Shown here: piece after piece, positions 26,137-35,225 of the stretch
How positions within the stretch are numbered: the stretch's first letter is position 1
How the letters are laid out: each line of letters opens with the position of its first letter
Notes under the pieces: generated by a model
Told to the model about the DNA's origin: nothing
The model's database searches: none
Seen by the model: only the letters and a program-made list of their open reading frames with translations
DNA from: Hyphomicrobiales bacterium
GTDB lineage: Bacteria > Pseudomonadota > Alphaproteobacteria > Rhizobiales > Rhizobiaceae
Direction: 5' to 3'
Assembly: GCA_900468535.1 (NCBI GenBank)
Contig: UBTY01000037.1
Location: forward strand, 1-64,000
Length of the DNA stretch: 64,000 nucleotides
Made by a program: the position numbers and the translations under genes

Positions 26137-26639
26137 AGGTGATGAGACGCTCCCGCCTTTTTCGGTTGTCGGGTCGGATCGTGCAGGTGCTGACGGTGCT
26201 CTTGGCAACGTTGTTGCCACTCCCGGCTCTCGCCGTGAGCCCGGATGAAATGCTGCCAGATCCCGCGATGGAGAGCCGGGCGCGAACGCTGTCGGCGGAA
26301 CTCCGTTGCATGGTCTGCCAGAACCAGTCGATCGACGATTCCAACGCTGAACTTGCAAGGGACCTCAGGCTGTTGGTGCGCGATCGCATAAATCATGGCG
26401 AGGACGACGAGCAGGTTCTGAACTACATCGTTTCGCGGTACGGCGAATTCGTGCTGTTGAGGCCGCGCTTCAGCGTCCGCACTATGACGCTCTGGGGATC
26501 TCCCTTCGTTCTCATTCTCGCCGGTGGCCTCTCACTGCTGGTCTTCTCGCGACAAAACGCCCGCAGGCCGACGGGGACTTGTCTGAATTCGGAAGAGGAA
26601 ACAAGGCTCCAGAAGCTGCTGAACTCGCCCCCTCTTTGA
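26133..26639 (+). CDS. ccmH: cytochrome c maturation thiol protein CcmH (CycL)
   Basis: A 168-residue protein with a signal/anchor segment, the redox-active motif CMVC in LRCMVCQNQSI near residue 52, the conserved RDRINHGEDDEQVLNYIVSRYGEFVLLRP block, and a C-terminal helix (PFVLILAGGLSLLVF). It keeps the apocytochrome CXXCH thiols reduced during heme attachment. Last gene of ccmIEFH; its stop codon lies inside the box of the next gene. Confidence 0.95.
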   Translation: MKVMRRSRLFRLSGRIVQVLTVLLATLLPLPALAVSPDEMLPDPAMESRARTLSAELRCMVCQNQSIDDSNAELARDLRLLVRDRINHGEDDEQVLNYIVSRYGEFVLLRPRFSVRTMTLWGSPFVLILAGGLSLLVFSRQNARRPTGTCLNSEEETRLQKLLNSPPL

Positions 26640-26649
26640 TCAAGGTCAA
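26636..26649 (+). promoter_or_regulatory. FNR/FixK box upstream of the CBS-BON gene
   Basis: TTGATCAAGGTCAA overlaps the ccmH stop codon and is centred about 71 bp before the CBS-BON start. It fits TTGAY-N4-RTCAA. Confidence 0.75.
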
Positions 26650-26713
26650 AGCGAGGTTCATTTCAAACGACTACCGTCTCACCATATAATATTTCTAAAT
26701 GTGAGGCTGACAG

Positions 26714-27400
26714 ATGCAGGCCAAGGACGTCATGACTAAGGAGGTAGTCCACATCAGCCCGGCGGCCGGCGTTCGACATGCCGTAGCCGTCATGCTTCAA
26801 AATAACGTGAGCGGTCTCCCCGTGGTAGACGATCAGGGCCGCGTCTGCGGAATGCTGACCGAAGGCGACCTTTTGCTTCGAAGGGAAATAAGGCTGTCAT
26901 CGCGACCGGGGCGACCACCGGAAGTCATTTCGGAGCTTGATCTTGAACGGTATATCACCAGTAACGGGTGGTCAGTTGCCGACGTCATGTCCCAAGACGT
27001 GATCGTCGCCGGCCCTGACAGCGAGATTTCCGACATCGCCGAAAGCCTCCAGGCTCATCGGATCAAGCGTCTCCCGATCGTTGAGGAGGGAAAGCTGATC
27101 GGGATCGTCAGCAGGCGGGATATCTTACCTCTCATCATCGATGCGCCAGCCACAGTCCTGCCTCGGGGAGACGCTTCGATAAGACTTGCATTGCGTACCC
27201 GCCTTCGATCCGATCTCGGGCTGACGCCCCAAAAGGTGCAGGTCACCGTCAAGGATGGGCACGTCACACTTGAGGGACAGGTCGAGTCCGAGCTAAAGCG
27301 CAAGGCAATTCGAAGCCTGGTCGAAGGACTTGGAGTGGGCGCGGTCCGTGACCGGATCGAGATCGCCGCAGTGCCGATCGAGGAGACCCGAACCAGCTAG
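26714..27400 (+). CDS. CBS-domain pair plus BON domain protein
   Basis: A 228-residue soluble protein. Two CBS motifs (~1-60, starting MQAKDVMTKEVVHISP, and ~90-145, ADVMSQDVIVAGPDSE) form a Bateman module that typically binds adenine nucleotides. A C-terminal BON domain (~150-220) is marked by VQVTVKDGHVTLEGQVESE. CBS-BON proteins are common in rhizobia and often induced by low oxygen or stress, but no biochemical role is established. It is preceded by its own anaerobox, so it belongs to the same regulon as the neighbouring ccm operon. Confidence 0.9.
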   Translation: MQAKDVMTKEVVHISPAAGVRHAVAVMLQNNVSGLPVVDDQGRVCGMLTEGDLLLRREIRLSSRPGRPPEVISELDLERYITSNGWSVADVMSQDVIVAGPDSEISDIAESLQAHRIKRLPIVEEGKLIGIVSRRDILPLIIDAPATVLPRGDASIRLALRTRLRSDLGLTPQKVQVTVKDGHVTLEGQVESELKRKAIRSLVEGLGVGAVRDRIEIAAVPIEETRTS

Positions 27401-28157
27401 CTGCGCGCGGGCTGCGATCAGGCCTGTGGACAATCTGTGGAAAACGCCAGATCTCTATTCGTCGTTGCCACGATGTCCCGGCGTAATTTGGCGTAAAGAC
27501 AGCGGAGGCCAGATCGAATTCGAATGAGGGATTGCTCACCAGTCTCCTTTCGCTCATGGATACGAATTGCGATTATGGATTTGGTGGTGTCGCGAGCAGG
27601 CCGTGAAAGAAAAGTGAACGACCGCCGAAAACCGAGCGCGGCTGTGCGAAACCGTCCGTCGAGACAAAAAGCGAGGAGGCCTGTCCGGCTTGCGCTCCCA
27701 CAAGACCAGGCCTCTGCCAAGTTTCCCCCACTTGGCCCGGAAGTGTTCTCCCGACCCGCGCACGAATTATCGTATCTTACGATCTATCTGTCTTTGCGCG
27801 GGCTCAAAGAACCCGGAAGGGATCCATCTCTCCACCTGGGACCAAGTCGGTTCGGCAAACGGAGGCAAGAAGCTGAAGAGCCACTTACCGGTTCGGCAGT
27901 GCAACGACCCAGAGCTTAGCTATGTTCATTCCGTGCCGGTCGGGGCTGCTACAAGGCATTCTGACGAAGTTTTACATCTGGCTGCAGTACGCTGCCGCGG
28001 CTACCTCTTCGGGAGGCGATATTGGTCCGTGAAGTCGTGGCATTGGACGGAAAGCACGACACGTTACGTGGCGAAACCAGCGCTATGCCTTCCAAGTTAT
28101 ATTGAGCTGGGTAGCGGCGGGAATACTTGAGGCGTGCCAGATCGTGGGGGCAAAAAA
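27401..28157. other. no gene recognised between convergent units
   Basis: About 750 bp between the CBS-BON gene and the oppositely oriented ccmG. Frames of up to 146 codons exist (27690-28130 +, 27524-27919 +, 27418-27720 -) but are Arg/Ser/Pro-rich and mutually overlapping, and none has a convincing ribosome site or motif. Confidence 0.4.
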
Positions 28158-28727
28158 TTAATGATTAGCCGTCGCCGACAACTGCTCGATAAGAGGCTGA
28201 AGTTCGTTCGCGATCGCTTTCTCGTCGAGAGGGCCCACATGTTTAAAAACGATGCGGCCGGCCTTGTCGAGCACGAAGGTCTCAGGAACTCCGTACACGC
28301 CCCAGTCGATCGACTGCCGTCCTGATCGGTCAGTTCCGACTGCTACGTACGGGTTGCCTTCGTTTTGTAGGAACGCGGTCGCGTCATTTGAATCGTCCTT
28401 GTAGTTGATGCCCACCACCTTCACCCGTGGGTCCGAAGAGAGAAGCATGAGGAAAGGGTGTTCCTGGCGGCATGGTACACACCATGATGCGAACACGTTT
28501 ACAATCGTCACGCTATCCTTAATAACATCTTCGTTCACAGCGGGGGGACCCTCCACCAGCCTTGGCAGTGCAAATGGAGGGTGGATCTCACCAATGAGCG
28601 CGGATGGCAGCGCCGATGGTGAATATCCATCCTCGACCTCGCGATAGAGATTGCTTCCAACAGCAGCAGCGAAACCGAGAAACACGACGAGCGGTACCGC
28701 AGCAGCGAAGCGGCGGCCCGCAATCAA
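28158..28727 (-). CDS. ccmG: thiol:disulfide interchange protein CcmG/DsbE (CycY)
   Basis: A 189-residue thioredoxin-fold protein with an N-terminal membrane anchor (VPLVVFLGFAAAVGSNLY) and active site CVPC in NVFASWCVPCRQEHP, followed by the cis-Pro region GVYGVPETFVLD. CcmG reduces CcmH/apocytochrome thiols in the periplasm. It overlaps ccmD by 4 bp and ends a ccmCDG unit that complements the ccmIEFH operon nearby. Confidence 0.95.
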   Translation of the reverse strand: MIAGRRFAAAVPLVVFLGFAAAVGSNLYREVEDGYSPSALPSALIGEIHPPFALPRLVEGPPAVNEDVIKDSVTIVNVFASWCVPCRQEHPFLMLLSSDPRVKVVGINYKDDSNDATAFLQNEGNPYVAVGTDRSGRQSIDWGVYGVPETFVLDKAGRIVFKHVGPLDEKAIANELQPLIEQLSATANH

Positions 28728-28885
28728 CGCTCTCTCCCGATTGGCTTTGCGCGCACCGGAGCAAGCGCCGACACCCGACGTCGGAAAGCCCTACCTTGGA
28801 CCCAAACCTTCGCTGAGGTAGCCAGGACGACGATAGCAGTAACTGCATACGCGGCCAGAACGTAGGCTTCGTGATTCATTTTCAT
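28724..28885 (-). CDS. ccmD: heme exporter accessory protein CcmD
   Basis: A 53-residue protein with a short N terminus (MKMNHEAYV), one membrane helix (LAAYAVTAIVVLATSAKVWV) and a basic tail, the standard CcmD plan. It stabilises CcmC-CcmE heme transfer. Its start overlaps the ccmC stop and its stop overlaps the ccmG start (ATGA), which fixes the ATG at 28885. Confidence 0.88.
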   Translation of the reverse strand: MKMNHEAYVLAAYAVTAIVVLATSAKVWVQGRAFRRRVSALAPVRAKPIGRER

Positions 28886-29646
28886 TCTTCCTTTTGCGTG
28901 GCCATGCGTGCAGCAAGCCGGTAGTGCGAAATGAGCTTGCGGCGCCATATCTCGTTACGGATCGATGCCAGGTAGAGCGTCGCAAAAAGACACGCGAACG
29001 CGAAACCCATCGTCAACAGGGGCCGAAGGAACTCCATGTCGAGTGCCGGTCCATCAAGCCGTAGTACGCTCGCGGGCTGGTGAAGGGTGTTCCACCAGTC
29101 GACCGAAAACTTGATGATGGGTATGTTCACGAACCCGACCACGATCAGTACCGCTGTAACCCTACCAGCGCGGTTAGGCTCATCTATCGCCCGATTGATG
29201 GCGAGAATTCCGAGATACATGATGAAGAGTATGAACATCGATGTCAGGCGTGCGTCCCATACCCACCAGGTTCCCCACATCGGCTTTCCCCAAATAGCTC
29301 CAGTCAGTAATGAGACAAAGGTAAAGGCTGCACCAAGGGGGGCGGCCACGCGTGCAGCGACGTCCGCAAGCGGATGCCTCCAGACGAGTGAGCCGATGGC
29401 GTTCATCGTCATCACGCTATAACAGAGCATAGCGATCCAGGCCGCTGGAACGTGGACGTACATGATCCGTACGGTTTCGCCTTGCTGATAGTCCACGTCG
29501 GTGGTGAAACTCAACCATAGCCCGAACGCGAAGGCAACCAAAGTCGTCCCTGCCAACGCCGGGATAATACTGTCGGAAAGCGCGACGAAGCGAGCAGGCT
29601 GTGCAAGGGCACTAAGAGCTTTGGAGAACTTGGAAAGGAACTTCAT
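28882..29646 (-). CDS. ccmC: heme transporter CcmC
   Basis: A 254-residue polytopic protein with six hydrophobic segments and the periplasmic WWD motif GTWWVWDARLTSMF. Conserved His residues occur in MYVHVPAAWIAM and in VDWWNTLHQPAS. CcmC loads heme onto CcmE. No ccmA or ccmB (ABC exporter) genes accompany it here, so these would have to come from elsewhere in the genome. An anaerobox lies 36 bp upstream. Confidence 0.94.
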   Translation of the reverse strand: MKFLSKFSKALSALAQPARFVALSDSIIPALAGTTLVAFAFGLWLSFTTDVDYQQGETVRIMYVHVPAAWIAMLCYSVMTMNAIGSLVWRHPLADVAARVAAPLGAAFTFVSLLTGAIWGKPMWGTWWVWDARLTSMFILFIMYLGILAINRAIDEPNRAGRVTAVLIVVGFVNIPIIKFSVDWWNTLHQPASVLRLDGPALDMEFLRPLLTMGFAFACLFATLYLASIRNEIWRRKLISHYRLAARMATQKEE

Positions 29647-29681
29647 GCGGACACCACTAGCGCGCCTCGCGCCCGAGATAA

Positions 29682-29695
29682 TTGATCCTGATCAA
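29682..29695 (-). promoter_or_regulatory. FNR/FixK box upstream of ccmC
   Basis: TTGATCCTGATCAA, a TTGAT-N4-ATCAA box centred 42 bp before the ccmC start. Confidence 0.75.
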
Positions 29696-29722
29696 AGAAG
29701 ACACCGAAGCGCCAGTGGCGCA

Positions 29723-30345
29723 TCAAGACACCCGCGCCGCCGTTGCAGTCATACCTCGCCGGCGATGCACAGTTGAGAAGGCCGACATGAGGCGCTCAGC
29801 CTTCTTGCCTCTAGCCGCGGTCGCGGCAGTGGACTCTTCAACCATCGCTGCGTTGTGCTGCGTATTGAGATCAATCTCCCAGATCGTCTGGCCGGTCTCC
29901 CCAAGCCCTGTCGCTTGGTCACGGGCGCCGGTCACAATGCTGACTATGTGCACACTGATTTCCGAAACTCTCGCCGATCGCGCGGAGGACACTGCCCGCC
30001 TTGTTCATAAGGTCAACGCCGTTCTGGACATGTGAGGTTGAAGTGTTGATCAGCTCCTTGATCTCGCGAGCGGCCTGCGCGGATCTTCGCGCAAGCTCGC
30101 GGATCTCATGAGCGACCACGGCGGAGCCTTTTCCAGCTTCTCCGGCGCGCGCGGCTTCGACACCAGCATTTAAGGCGAGGAGGTTTGTCTGGAAGGCTAT
30201 CTCGTCGATAACGCCAGTGACGTTGCGAATTTCGCGCGAACTGGACTCGATGCGTTCCATCTCGTCAACGGCTGGTGACTATGCGCCCGGATTTGCCCGT
30301 CGCGGTCTTTGCCTTTTCCACGAGCTGCCGACCTCGGCGACGATC
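29723..30345 (-). pseudogene. methyl-accepting chemotaxis protein remnant with frameshifts
   Basis: The minus strand encodes the core of an MCP signalling domain (IAFQTNLLALNAGVEAARAG, then RELARRSAQAAREIKELI) in the frame ending at 29919. The expected continuation (SEISVHIVSIVTGARDQATG, then HNAAMVEESTAA) is in the frame ending at 29723, so a frameshift lies near 29960-29990. A second shift near 30270 separates the upstream part (VEKAKTATGKSGRIV). Sensor, membrane and HAMP parts are missing. It is a truncated, dead chemoreceptor, distinct from the one at 19702. Confidence 0.85.
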
Positions 30346-30450
30346 TGACCTGAACTGCATCAATCGAGGGTTCGGCTCTTAAAAACTCGTTATGGCGAGC
30401 TTGGCTGCTGTGAACATCATTGCAGCGAAGAGATGTTTTTTGATCTGACC

Positions 30451-30464
30451 TTGACGCAGATCAA
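30451..30464 (+). promoter_or_regulatory. FNR/FixK box upstream of hemA
   Basis: TTGACGCAGATCAA, a TTGAY-N4-RTCAA box centred 59 bp before the hemA start. FixK- or Fnr-type control of hemA is known in rhizobia. Confidence 0.8.
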
Positions 30465-30516
30465 ATAAGGTCGACCTTCAGGAGGTTACTGCTGCGTTGA
30501 TTGCAAGGAGCATATA

Positions 30517-31731
30517 ATGGATTTCGAAGCATTCTTCAAAGACGAGCTGGATGGCCTGCACAATGAAGGCCGCTATCGCGTTTTTGCCGATCTTGAACGT
30601 CACCGCGGCGGCTTTCCACGCGCCACCCGCCATACCCCCGATGGCCCGAAGGATGTGACGGTCTGGTGTTCCAACGACTATCTCGGCATGGGACAGAACG
30701 CCAAGGTCATCGAGGCGATGAAGAATGCCATCGACCACTGTGGCGCGGGTGCGGGAGGCACCCGGAATATCTCTGGCACCAACCACTCCCACGTTCTCTT
30801 GGAGCGCGAACTCGCCGACCTGCACGGCAAGGAATCTGCGCTGATCTTCACGTCTGGCTACATTTCCAACTGGGCGGCCCTCGGCACGCTCGGCGCCAAG
30901 ATCCCGGGCCTGATCATTTTCTCAGACGCACTGAACCACGCATCGATGATCGAAGGCATTCGCTACGCCAAGTGCGAGAAGGTGATCTGGAAGCACAACG
31001 ACGTGCAGGATCTCGAAGCAAAGCTCGCGGCCGCCGATCCGAAGGCGCCGAAGCTGATCGCGTTCGAATCCGTCTACTCGATGGATGGCGACATCGCTCC
31101 GATCAAGGAAATCTGCGACATCGCCGATAAGTATGGCGCGATGACCTATCTCGATGAAGTGCATGCCGTCGGCATGTACGGCCCGCGCGGCGGCGGCATT
31201 GCCGAGCGTGAAGGCCTGATGGATCGACTGACTGTTATCGAAGGCACGCTCGGCAAGGCTTTCGGCGTCATGGGCGGCTATATCGCAGCGTCGACGGCGC
31301 TCTGCGACTTCATCCGTTCGTTTGCATCCGGCTTCATCTTCACGACCGCACTGCCGCCGGCTCTTGCCGCAGGCGCGGTTGCATCGATCCAGCACCTGAA
31401 GGTCAGCCCCTTCGAGCGTGCGCGGCATCAGGATCGCGTCCGCACGCTGCGGAACCTTCTCGACAAGCGCGGCATCCCGCATATGCCGAACCCCAGCCAC
31501 ATCGTGCCGGTCATGGTGGGCGATGCTGCAAAGTGCAAATGGATTTCGGACCTGCTGCTCGACAACTGTGGTGTCTACGTGCAGCCGATCAACTATCCGA
31601 CGGTTCCGAAGAAGACCGAGCGCCTGCGCATCACGCCGACGCCGCTTCACACGGATGCCGACATCGAGCATCTCGTCGAGGCGCTGCATTCCCTGTGGTC
31701 GCGCTGCGCGCTGGCAAGACAAGTGGCATGA
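30517..31731 (+). CDS. hemA: 5-aminolevulinate synthase
   Basis: A 404-residue PLP enzyme that condenses glycine and succinyl-CoA to 5-aminolevulinate, the first heme step in alphaproteobacteria. Visible signatures: YNDYLGM-like VWCSNDYLGMGQN, substrate and PLP contacts in DEVHAVGMYGPRGGG, and the PLP Lys in EGTLGKAFGVMGGY. Length matches the family. With hemC at 46186 and the ccm genes it suggests a low-oxygen heme supply set; a chromosomal hemA presumably also exists. An anaerobox lies upstream. Confidence 0.96.
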   Translation: MDFEAFFKDELDGLHNEGRYRVFADLERHRGGFPRATRHTPDGPKDVTVWCSNDYLGMGQNAKVIEAMKNAIDHCGAGAGGTRNISGTNHSHVLLERELADLHGKESALIFTSGYISNWAALGTLGAKIPGLIIFSDALNHASMIEGIRYAKCEKVIWKHNDVQDLEAKLAAADPKAPKLIAFESVYSMDGDIAPIKEICDIADKYGAMTYLDEVHAVGMYGPRGGGIAEREGLMDRLTVIEGTLGKAFGVMGGYIAASTALCDFIRSFASGFIFTTALPPALAAGAVASIQHLKVSPFERARHQDRVRTLRNLLDKRGIPHMPNPSHIVPVMVGDAAKCKWISDLLLDNCGVYVQPINYPTVPKKTERLRITPTPLHTDADIEHLVEALHSLWSRCALARQVA

Positions 31732-31744
31732 TCTCTTAGACAAG

Positions 31745-31760
31745 GGCGGTGGCTGCCGCC
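31745..31760. terminator. small hairpin between convergent hemA and the GGDEF-EAL gene
   Basis: A 5-bp GC stem (GGCGG/CCGCC) with a 6-nt loop in the 32-bp gap between two converging genes. Position suits a bidirectional terminator, but the stem is short and has no U-tract. Confidence 0.3.
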
Positions 31761-31763
31761 TCG

Positions 31764-33509
31764 TCACGGTGTCGAGAGAATCGTGGCGAGCGCTTCATAG
31801 GGCATCGGCCGCCCGTACCTGTAACCTTGCGCCGCAGAGCAGCCGAGTGACAGCAGGAACGCTTCTTGTTCGCAAGTCTCGATACCTTCGGCGATCGTTT
31901 CGATCCCCATTTCGAGGCTCATCGTGATCATCGCCCTAGTTATCGCGGCGTCACGAGGCTTCGTTGAAAGCTCGGAAACGAATCCGCGATCAATCTTGAG
32001 GGTGGTTAGCGGATATCGCTGGAGTGAGCTAAGAGATGCGTAGCCAGTGCCGAAGTCGTCAAATGCGATGCAAACTCCAATGTCACGTAGCGTGTTCATG
32101 GCGTCAAGAGACCGGTCGTCATCGTTAAGTGCGATAGTCTCCGTCACCTCGATTTCAAGTAGGTTCGGCTGAAGGTGATATTTTTCAAGGGCTTCAGAAA
32201 CCTTCCGCCCAAGGTACGGAGCACGGAGCTGAGCGGGAAAGAGGTTGACGCCCATCTTTATCGGCTGCGGGCTCGAGGCGTTCATCAGCGCCGCCGCCTT
32301 GCATGCCTCATCAAGCGTCCACCACCCGATTTCAAGTGCGAGCGCGCTTTGCTCGAGCGCGGGAAGAAATTCCCCAGGCAGGAGCAGTCCTCTTTGGGGG
32401 TGCTGCCAACGGATTAGCGCCTCAACGCCGAACATGGCGCCAGTCTCGATATTCACCTGTGGCTGATAGTGAAGTACGAGTTGGTGGGCGCGGAGGGCCA
32501 GACGGAGTTCATCTCTCATTGCGCGCCGGGCCCCAGCCTCGCTTCTCAACGCGGGTTCGTAAACCTGGAATGACGTGCCAGCCGTGCCTTTCGCTTTTGT
32601 AAGGGCCAAGTCGGCGCTTGCCAGAAGTTCGTCTGCATCTTCACCATCCTTCGGGGACGTTGCTCCCCCTAGGCTTACGCTGACGTCTAGCAGTTGTTCA
32701 TTCACTTCGAAGGGCATCGAAAATGTGGTCAACACAATGCCGGCTAATTCTTCAAGTGCTCTTTCCCCGCCGGTGTTATGCATGAACACTGCAAACTCAT
32801 CACTTCCAAAGCGGGCGACCTCTGCAGCGGGAGGGAGGCGATGACGCAGGCGGACCGCGACGGACTGCAGCAATGAATCTCCTGTCGTGTGACCATGGGC
32901 ATCATTTACGTCCTGAAATCCATCTATGTCGATCATCAGCACGGTTGCCGAGCGATGCGGAACGGCCTCTTTTAACAGTTCGACGAATCGACCCCTGTTG
33001 TGCAAACCCGTAAGTGTATCCTGGCTGGCCAGTCTTAACAGACGGCTGTCACGCTCACGGCGTTCAGAGATATCCTTTATGACGGCGCCCGCTCCCATTT
33101 CGACTCCATCATGCCAGGCGCATAGCGTGAGCTCTATCGGAAATTCGCTTCCATCTCTGCGGATTGCGTAAACCTCGACAGCCTTTCCTGCGAGATTCAA
33201 CTCGGCTCCTGCCATGGCGCGGGCGAAGCCTCGCGCGTGGGCACTACGAAGGCGTTCGGGGATGATCATTTCCACCGGGCGGCCGATCATCGCTTCACGT
33301 TCGTAGCCGAACAGATCCGCCGCAGCGCGATTGACGAACCTGATGTTCCCCCGCGAATCCAACGATATGATTGTAAGGGTAGTTGCGTCAGCGAAGTTAG
33401 CAGCGGCGGCCGGGTCGAAACCGGCCATTCGCTTCGTACGACGTGGGGTCGTCGATTCCTTTCGGGCTGCCACCGCGTTCTTGCGCAATTCCAGATCAAC
33501 TAACGTCAT
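31764..33509 (-). CDS. PAS-GGDEF-EAL cyclic-di-GMP protein
   Basis: A 581-residue soluble protein. A PAS domain (~40-150) is followed by a GGDEF domain (~160-320) whose active-site loop reads RFGSDEF, i.e. GSDEF in place of GGDEF. Then comes an EAL domain (~330-575) with EAL in FGVEALIRWQHP, the metal-binding EVTET and DDFGTGYASL, and the late YRYGRPMP. The EAL half looks competent as a c-di-GMP phosphodiesterase; the altered GGDEF may be weak or regulatory. The PAS domain lacks the FixL heme His pattern, so its signal is unknown. It lies between hemA and the second pseudoazurin. Confidence 0.92.
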   Translation of the reverse strand: MTLVDLELRKNAVAARKESTTPRRTKRMAGFDPAAAANFADATTLTIISLDSRGNIRFVNRAAADLFGYEREAMIGRPVEMIIPERLRSAHARGFARAMAGAELNLAGKAVEVYAIRRDGSEFPIELTLCAWHDGVEMGAGAVIKDISERRERDSRLLRLASQDTLTGLHNRGRFVELLKEAVPHRSATVLMIDIDGFQDVNDAHGHTTGDSLLQSVAVRLRHRLPPAAEVARFGSDEFAVFMHNTGGERALEELAGIVLTTFSMPFEVNEQLLDVSVSLGGATSPKDGEDADELLASADLALTKAKGTAGTSFQVYEPALRSEAGARRAMRDELRLALRAHQLVLHYQPQVNIETGAMFGVEALIRWQHPQRGLLLPGEFLPALEQSALALEIGWWTLDEACKAAALMNASSPQPIKMGVNLFPAQLRAPYLGRKVSEALEKYHLQPNLLEIEVTETIALNDDDRSLDAMNTLRDIGVCIAFDDFGTGYASLSSLQRYPLTTLKIDRGFVSELSTKPRDAAITRAMITMSLEMGIETIAEGIETCEQEAFLLSLGCSAAQGYRYGRPMPYEALATILSTP

Positions 33510-33606
33510 TTTGCACCACTGCCAAACACTACGAAAATGATATTGCGAAAGAATTAGAAAACCTTAAAATGAAATTGCAAAAAACAGCCGGTAACATAGA
33601 CTCATA

Positions 33607-33655
33607 GTCTGCTGACGCCTTCGCACCTTAGCTGAAGGTGGAAAGCGCAGCAGAC
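33607..33655 (-). terminator. long hairpin downstream of the second pseudoazurin
   Basis: Outer arms GTCTGCTG / CAGCAGAC (8 bp) enclose an inner hairpin CACCTT-AGCTG-AAGGTG. It starts 14 bp after the pseudoazurin stop and separates that gene from the GGDEF-EAL gene on the same strand. Confidence 0.55.
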
Positions 33656-33669
33656 CGTACGCAGGAAGC

Positions 33670-34104
33670 CTAAAGCTGCGACAGTGCCTTATCCACGCGC
33701 TCGCGAGCCTTATTCGGAAGCTTCCCCGTTTTCACGGCGTCAAGATTGGCGGGCGCGTCACCCACCGCAACGACGGCAACCATTCCCATGGGGAGGTGGG
33801 GCATGCACTTGATAACGTAAACGCCCGGCGCTGAGAACGTCTCCTTGACGGTCTCGTTTGTCTTTCCCTTGAAGGCTTCGGCGCCATCCGGGATCATGTC
33901 CTTCACGGTTTCGGCGTTATGGCCCTTATCGGTGGGAACGAAGGTCACCGTGTCGCCAGGTTGGATTTTTGTCAAAAGGGGTTCGAACACCATGACGCCG
34001 TCGGCGCCTTTGTTCAGCATGTGTACTTCGAAATCTGCAGCAGCAGCCGAACCGGCGATCGCTGCTATGGGCGCAGCTAAAATTAGGGTTTTCAGAAAGT
34101 CCAT
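33670..34104 (-). CDS. pseudoazurin (second copy)
   Basis: A 144-residue blue copper protein, paralogous to the one at 4103-4546. Signal peptide ends near AAIAGSAAAA; mature start DFEVHMLNKGADG. Copper ligands: His in KGHNAET and Cys, His, Met in KCMPHLPMGM. It lies just downstream of nosX, so it is the more likely electron donor for NosZ. Unlike the first copy, no TTGAY-N4-RTCAA box is visible in the 120 bp upstream, so its regulation may differ or it may be read from the nos operon. Confidence 0.95.
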   Translation of the reverse strand: MDFLKTLILAAPIAAIAGSAAAADFEVHMLNKGADGVMVFEPLLTKIQPGDTVTFVPTDKGHNAETVKDMIPDGAEAFKGKTNETVKETFSAPGVYVIKCMPHLPMGMVAVVAVGDAPANLDAVKTGKLPNKARERVDKALSQL

Positions 34105-34226
34105 TTAGCTTCTCCTTCGTGGTTTCCTTCGACACATCGATCGACAACCGTCTTCTGATTTGGTCGCCGATCGAAACTGGTTACCCTGCTGCAGGTGCCA
34201 CACCGAATGGTGGGTTTCGGGCCGGA

Positions 34227-35225
34227 TCAGGCTGAGCGTCCGAATCGTGCATGCACGCGTCTATCACTTACGAGATCGACCATGAGGTCGCGCTCTTCCT
34301 CGACGATCGCCCGGATTTGTTTCTCTTGCATAAGACAGAACGAAGTCGCGAAGGCGTCGGCGCGGGTCGCGTCGTCTGCCACCACGGACACGCGACGGTA
34401 AAGTCGCGGCGTGATTCCTGTTCTGGGGTCGATAATGTGACCGAAGCGGCCCGCCGCGTCGAATTCAAATCCGCTGCTGCTCGAAGTCGCAACTGCTTTG
34501 TCAACGATGCTGATAACCTGGTCTGGATGTTCGTCGTTCTCACTTTCGGCCAGACCGACCTGCCAAGCACTCCCGTCACCACGGCTTCCGATAGCCCGGT
34601 CCTCGCCCATGTCGACGAGGCAGCTAGTCACGCCAGCATTGCGAAGCAGGTCAACGATCCTGTCGGTGATATAGCCCTGCGCGATGCCGTTGAACGTCAA
34701 ACCCGAGGAAGAACCCAAAACCACCCGGTCCTTATTGAACTTTAGCCGGTCGAAACCGACGGTCGAAAGAACTTTTGCGATTTGTTCCTTATCCGGACCC
34801 GATGGATCGGCGTTCTGAGAAGAGAAATGGTCATAATACAGCCGCCAGATCGGTTGCACTGTCGGGTCGAACGCGCCGCCGGTGGTCTCCCAAATGCTGC
34901 GACTTCTTTGAAGCAAAGTTATAAGGTCCTGTGGAGGAGCGGCAAGGGCTCCGACCTTATTCAACTCCGACAGCGCAGAGTCGGTGCGGCTGAGGCTGAA
35001 CACCTTTTCGAGCCGCGCAACCTCGACCACGACAAGCTCGACGAGGTGTGAAGCGGCCACCGGATCCGGATGGTTGAGGAGGAGACGCGCCGGGGCGCCG
35101 AGGGCATGCCCTTCCCACGTCGTTGGAAGGGCGGCTGCCTCTGCACTTTTTAACAGAGGCAGGCCTGCCACCGCGGCGAAGATTGAAATAGCTCGACGTC
35201 GGCTGAACATCCTAACCATGATCAT
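34227..35225 (-). CDS. nosX: NosX, ApbE-type flavin transferase
   Basis: A 332-residue periplasmic protein with a Tat-like signal (FSRRRAISIFAAVAG) and the ApbE fold: GGAFDPTVQPIWRLY, FNGIAQGYITDRIVD, and the C-terminal DPRTGITPR and DDATRADAFATS stretches. ApbE-like proteins attach FMN to Thr residues of target proteins; NosX does this for NosR. The start at 35225 is preceded by GGAGGAAC and overlaps the nosL stop by 14 bp. Last gene of nosRZDFYLX. Confidence 0.93.
   Translation of the reverse strand: MIMVRMFSRRRAISIFAAVAGLPLLKSAEAAALPTTWEGHALGAPARLLLNHPDPVAASHLVELVVVEVARLEKVFSLSRTDSALSELNKVGALAAPPQDLITLLQRSRSIWETTGGAFDPTVQPIWRLYYDHFSSQNADPSGPDKEQIAKVLSTVGFDRLKFNKDRVVLGSSSGLTFNGIAQGYITDRIVDLLRNAGVTSCLVDMGEDRAIGSRGDGSAWQVGLAESENDEHPDQVISIVDKAVATSSSSGFEFDAAGRFGHIIDPRTGITPRLYRRVSVVADDATRADAFATSFCLMQEKQIRAIVEEERDLMVDLVSDRRVHARFGRSA

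Noticed and set aside
27524..28130. + strand frames of 131 and 146 codons downstream of the CBS-BON gene
   Set aside because: Overlapping, low-complexity Arg/Ser/Pro translations without ribosome sites.
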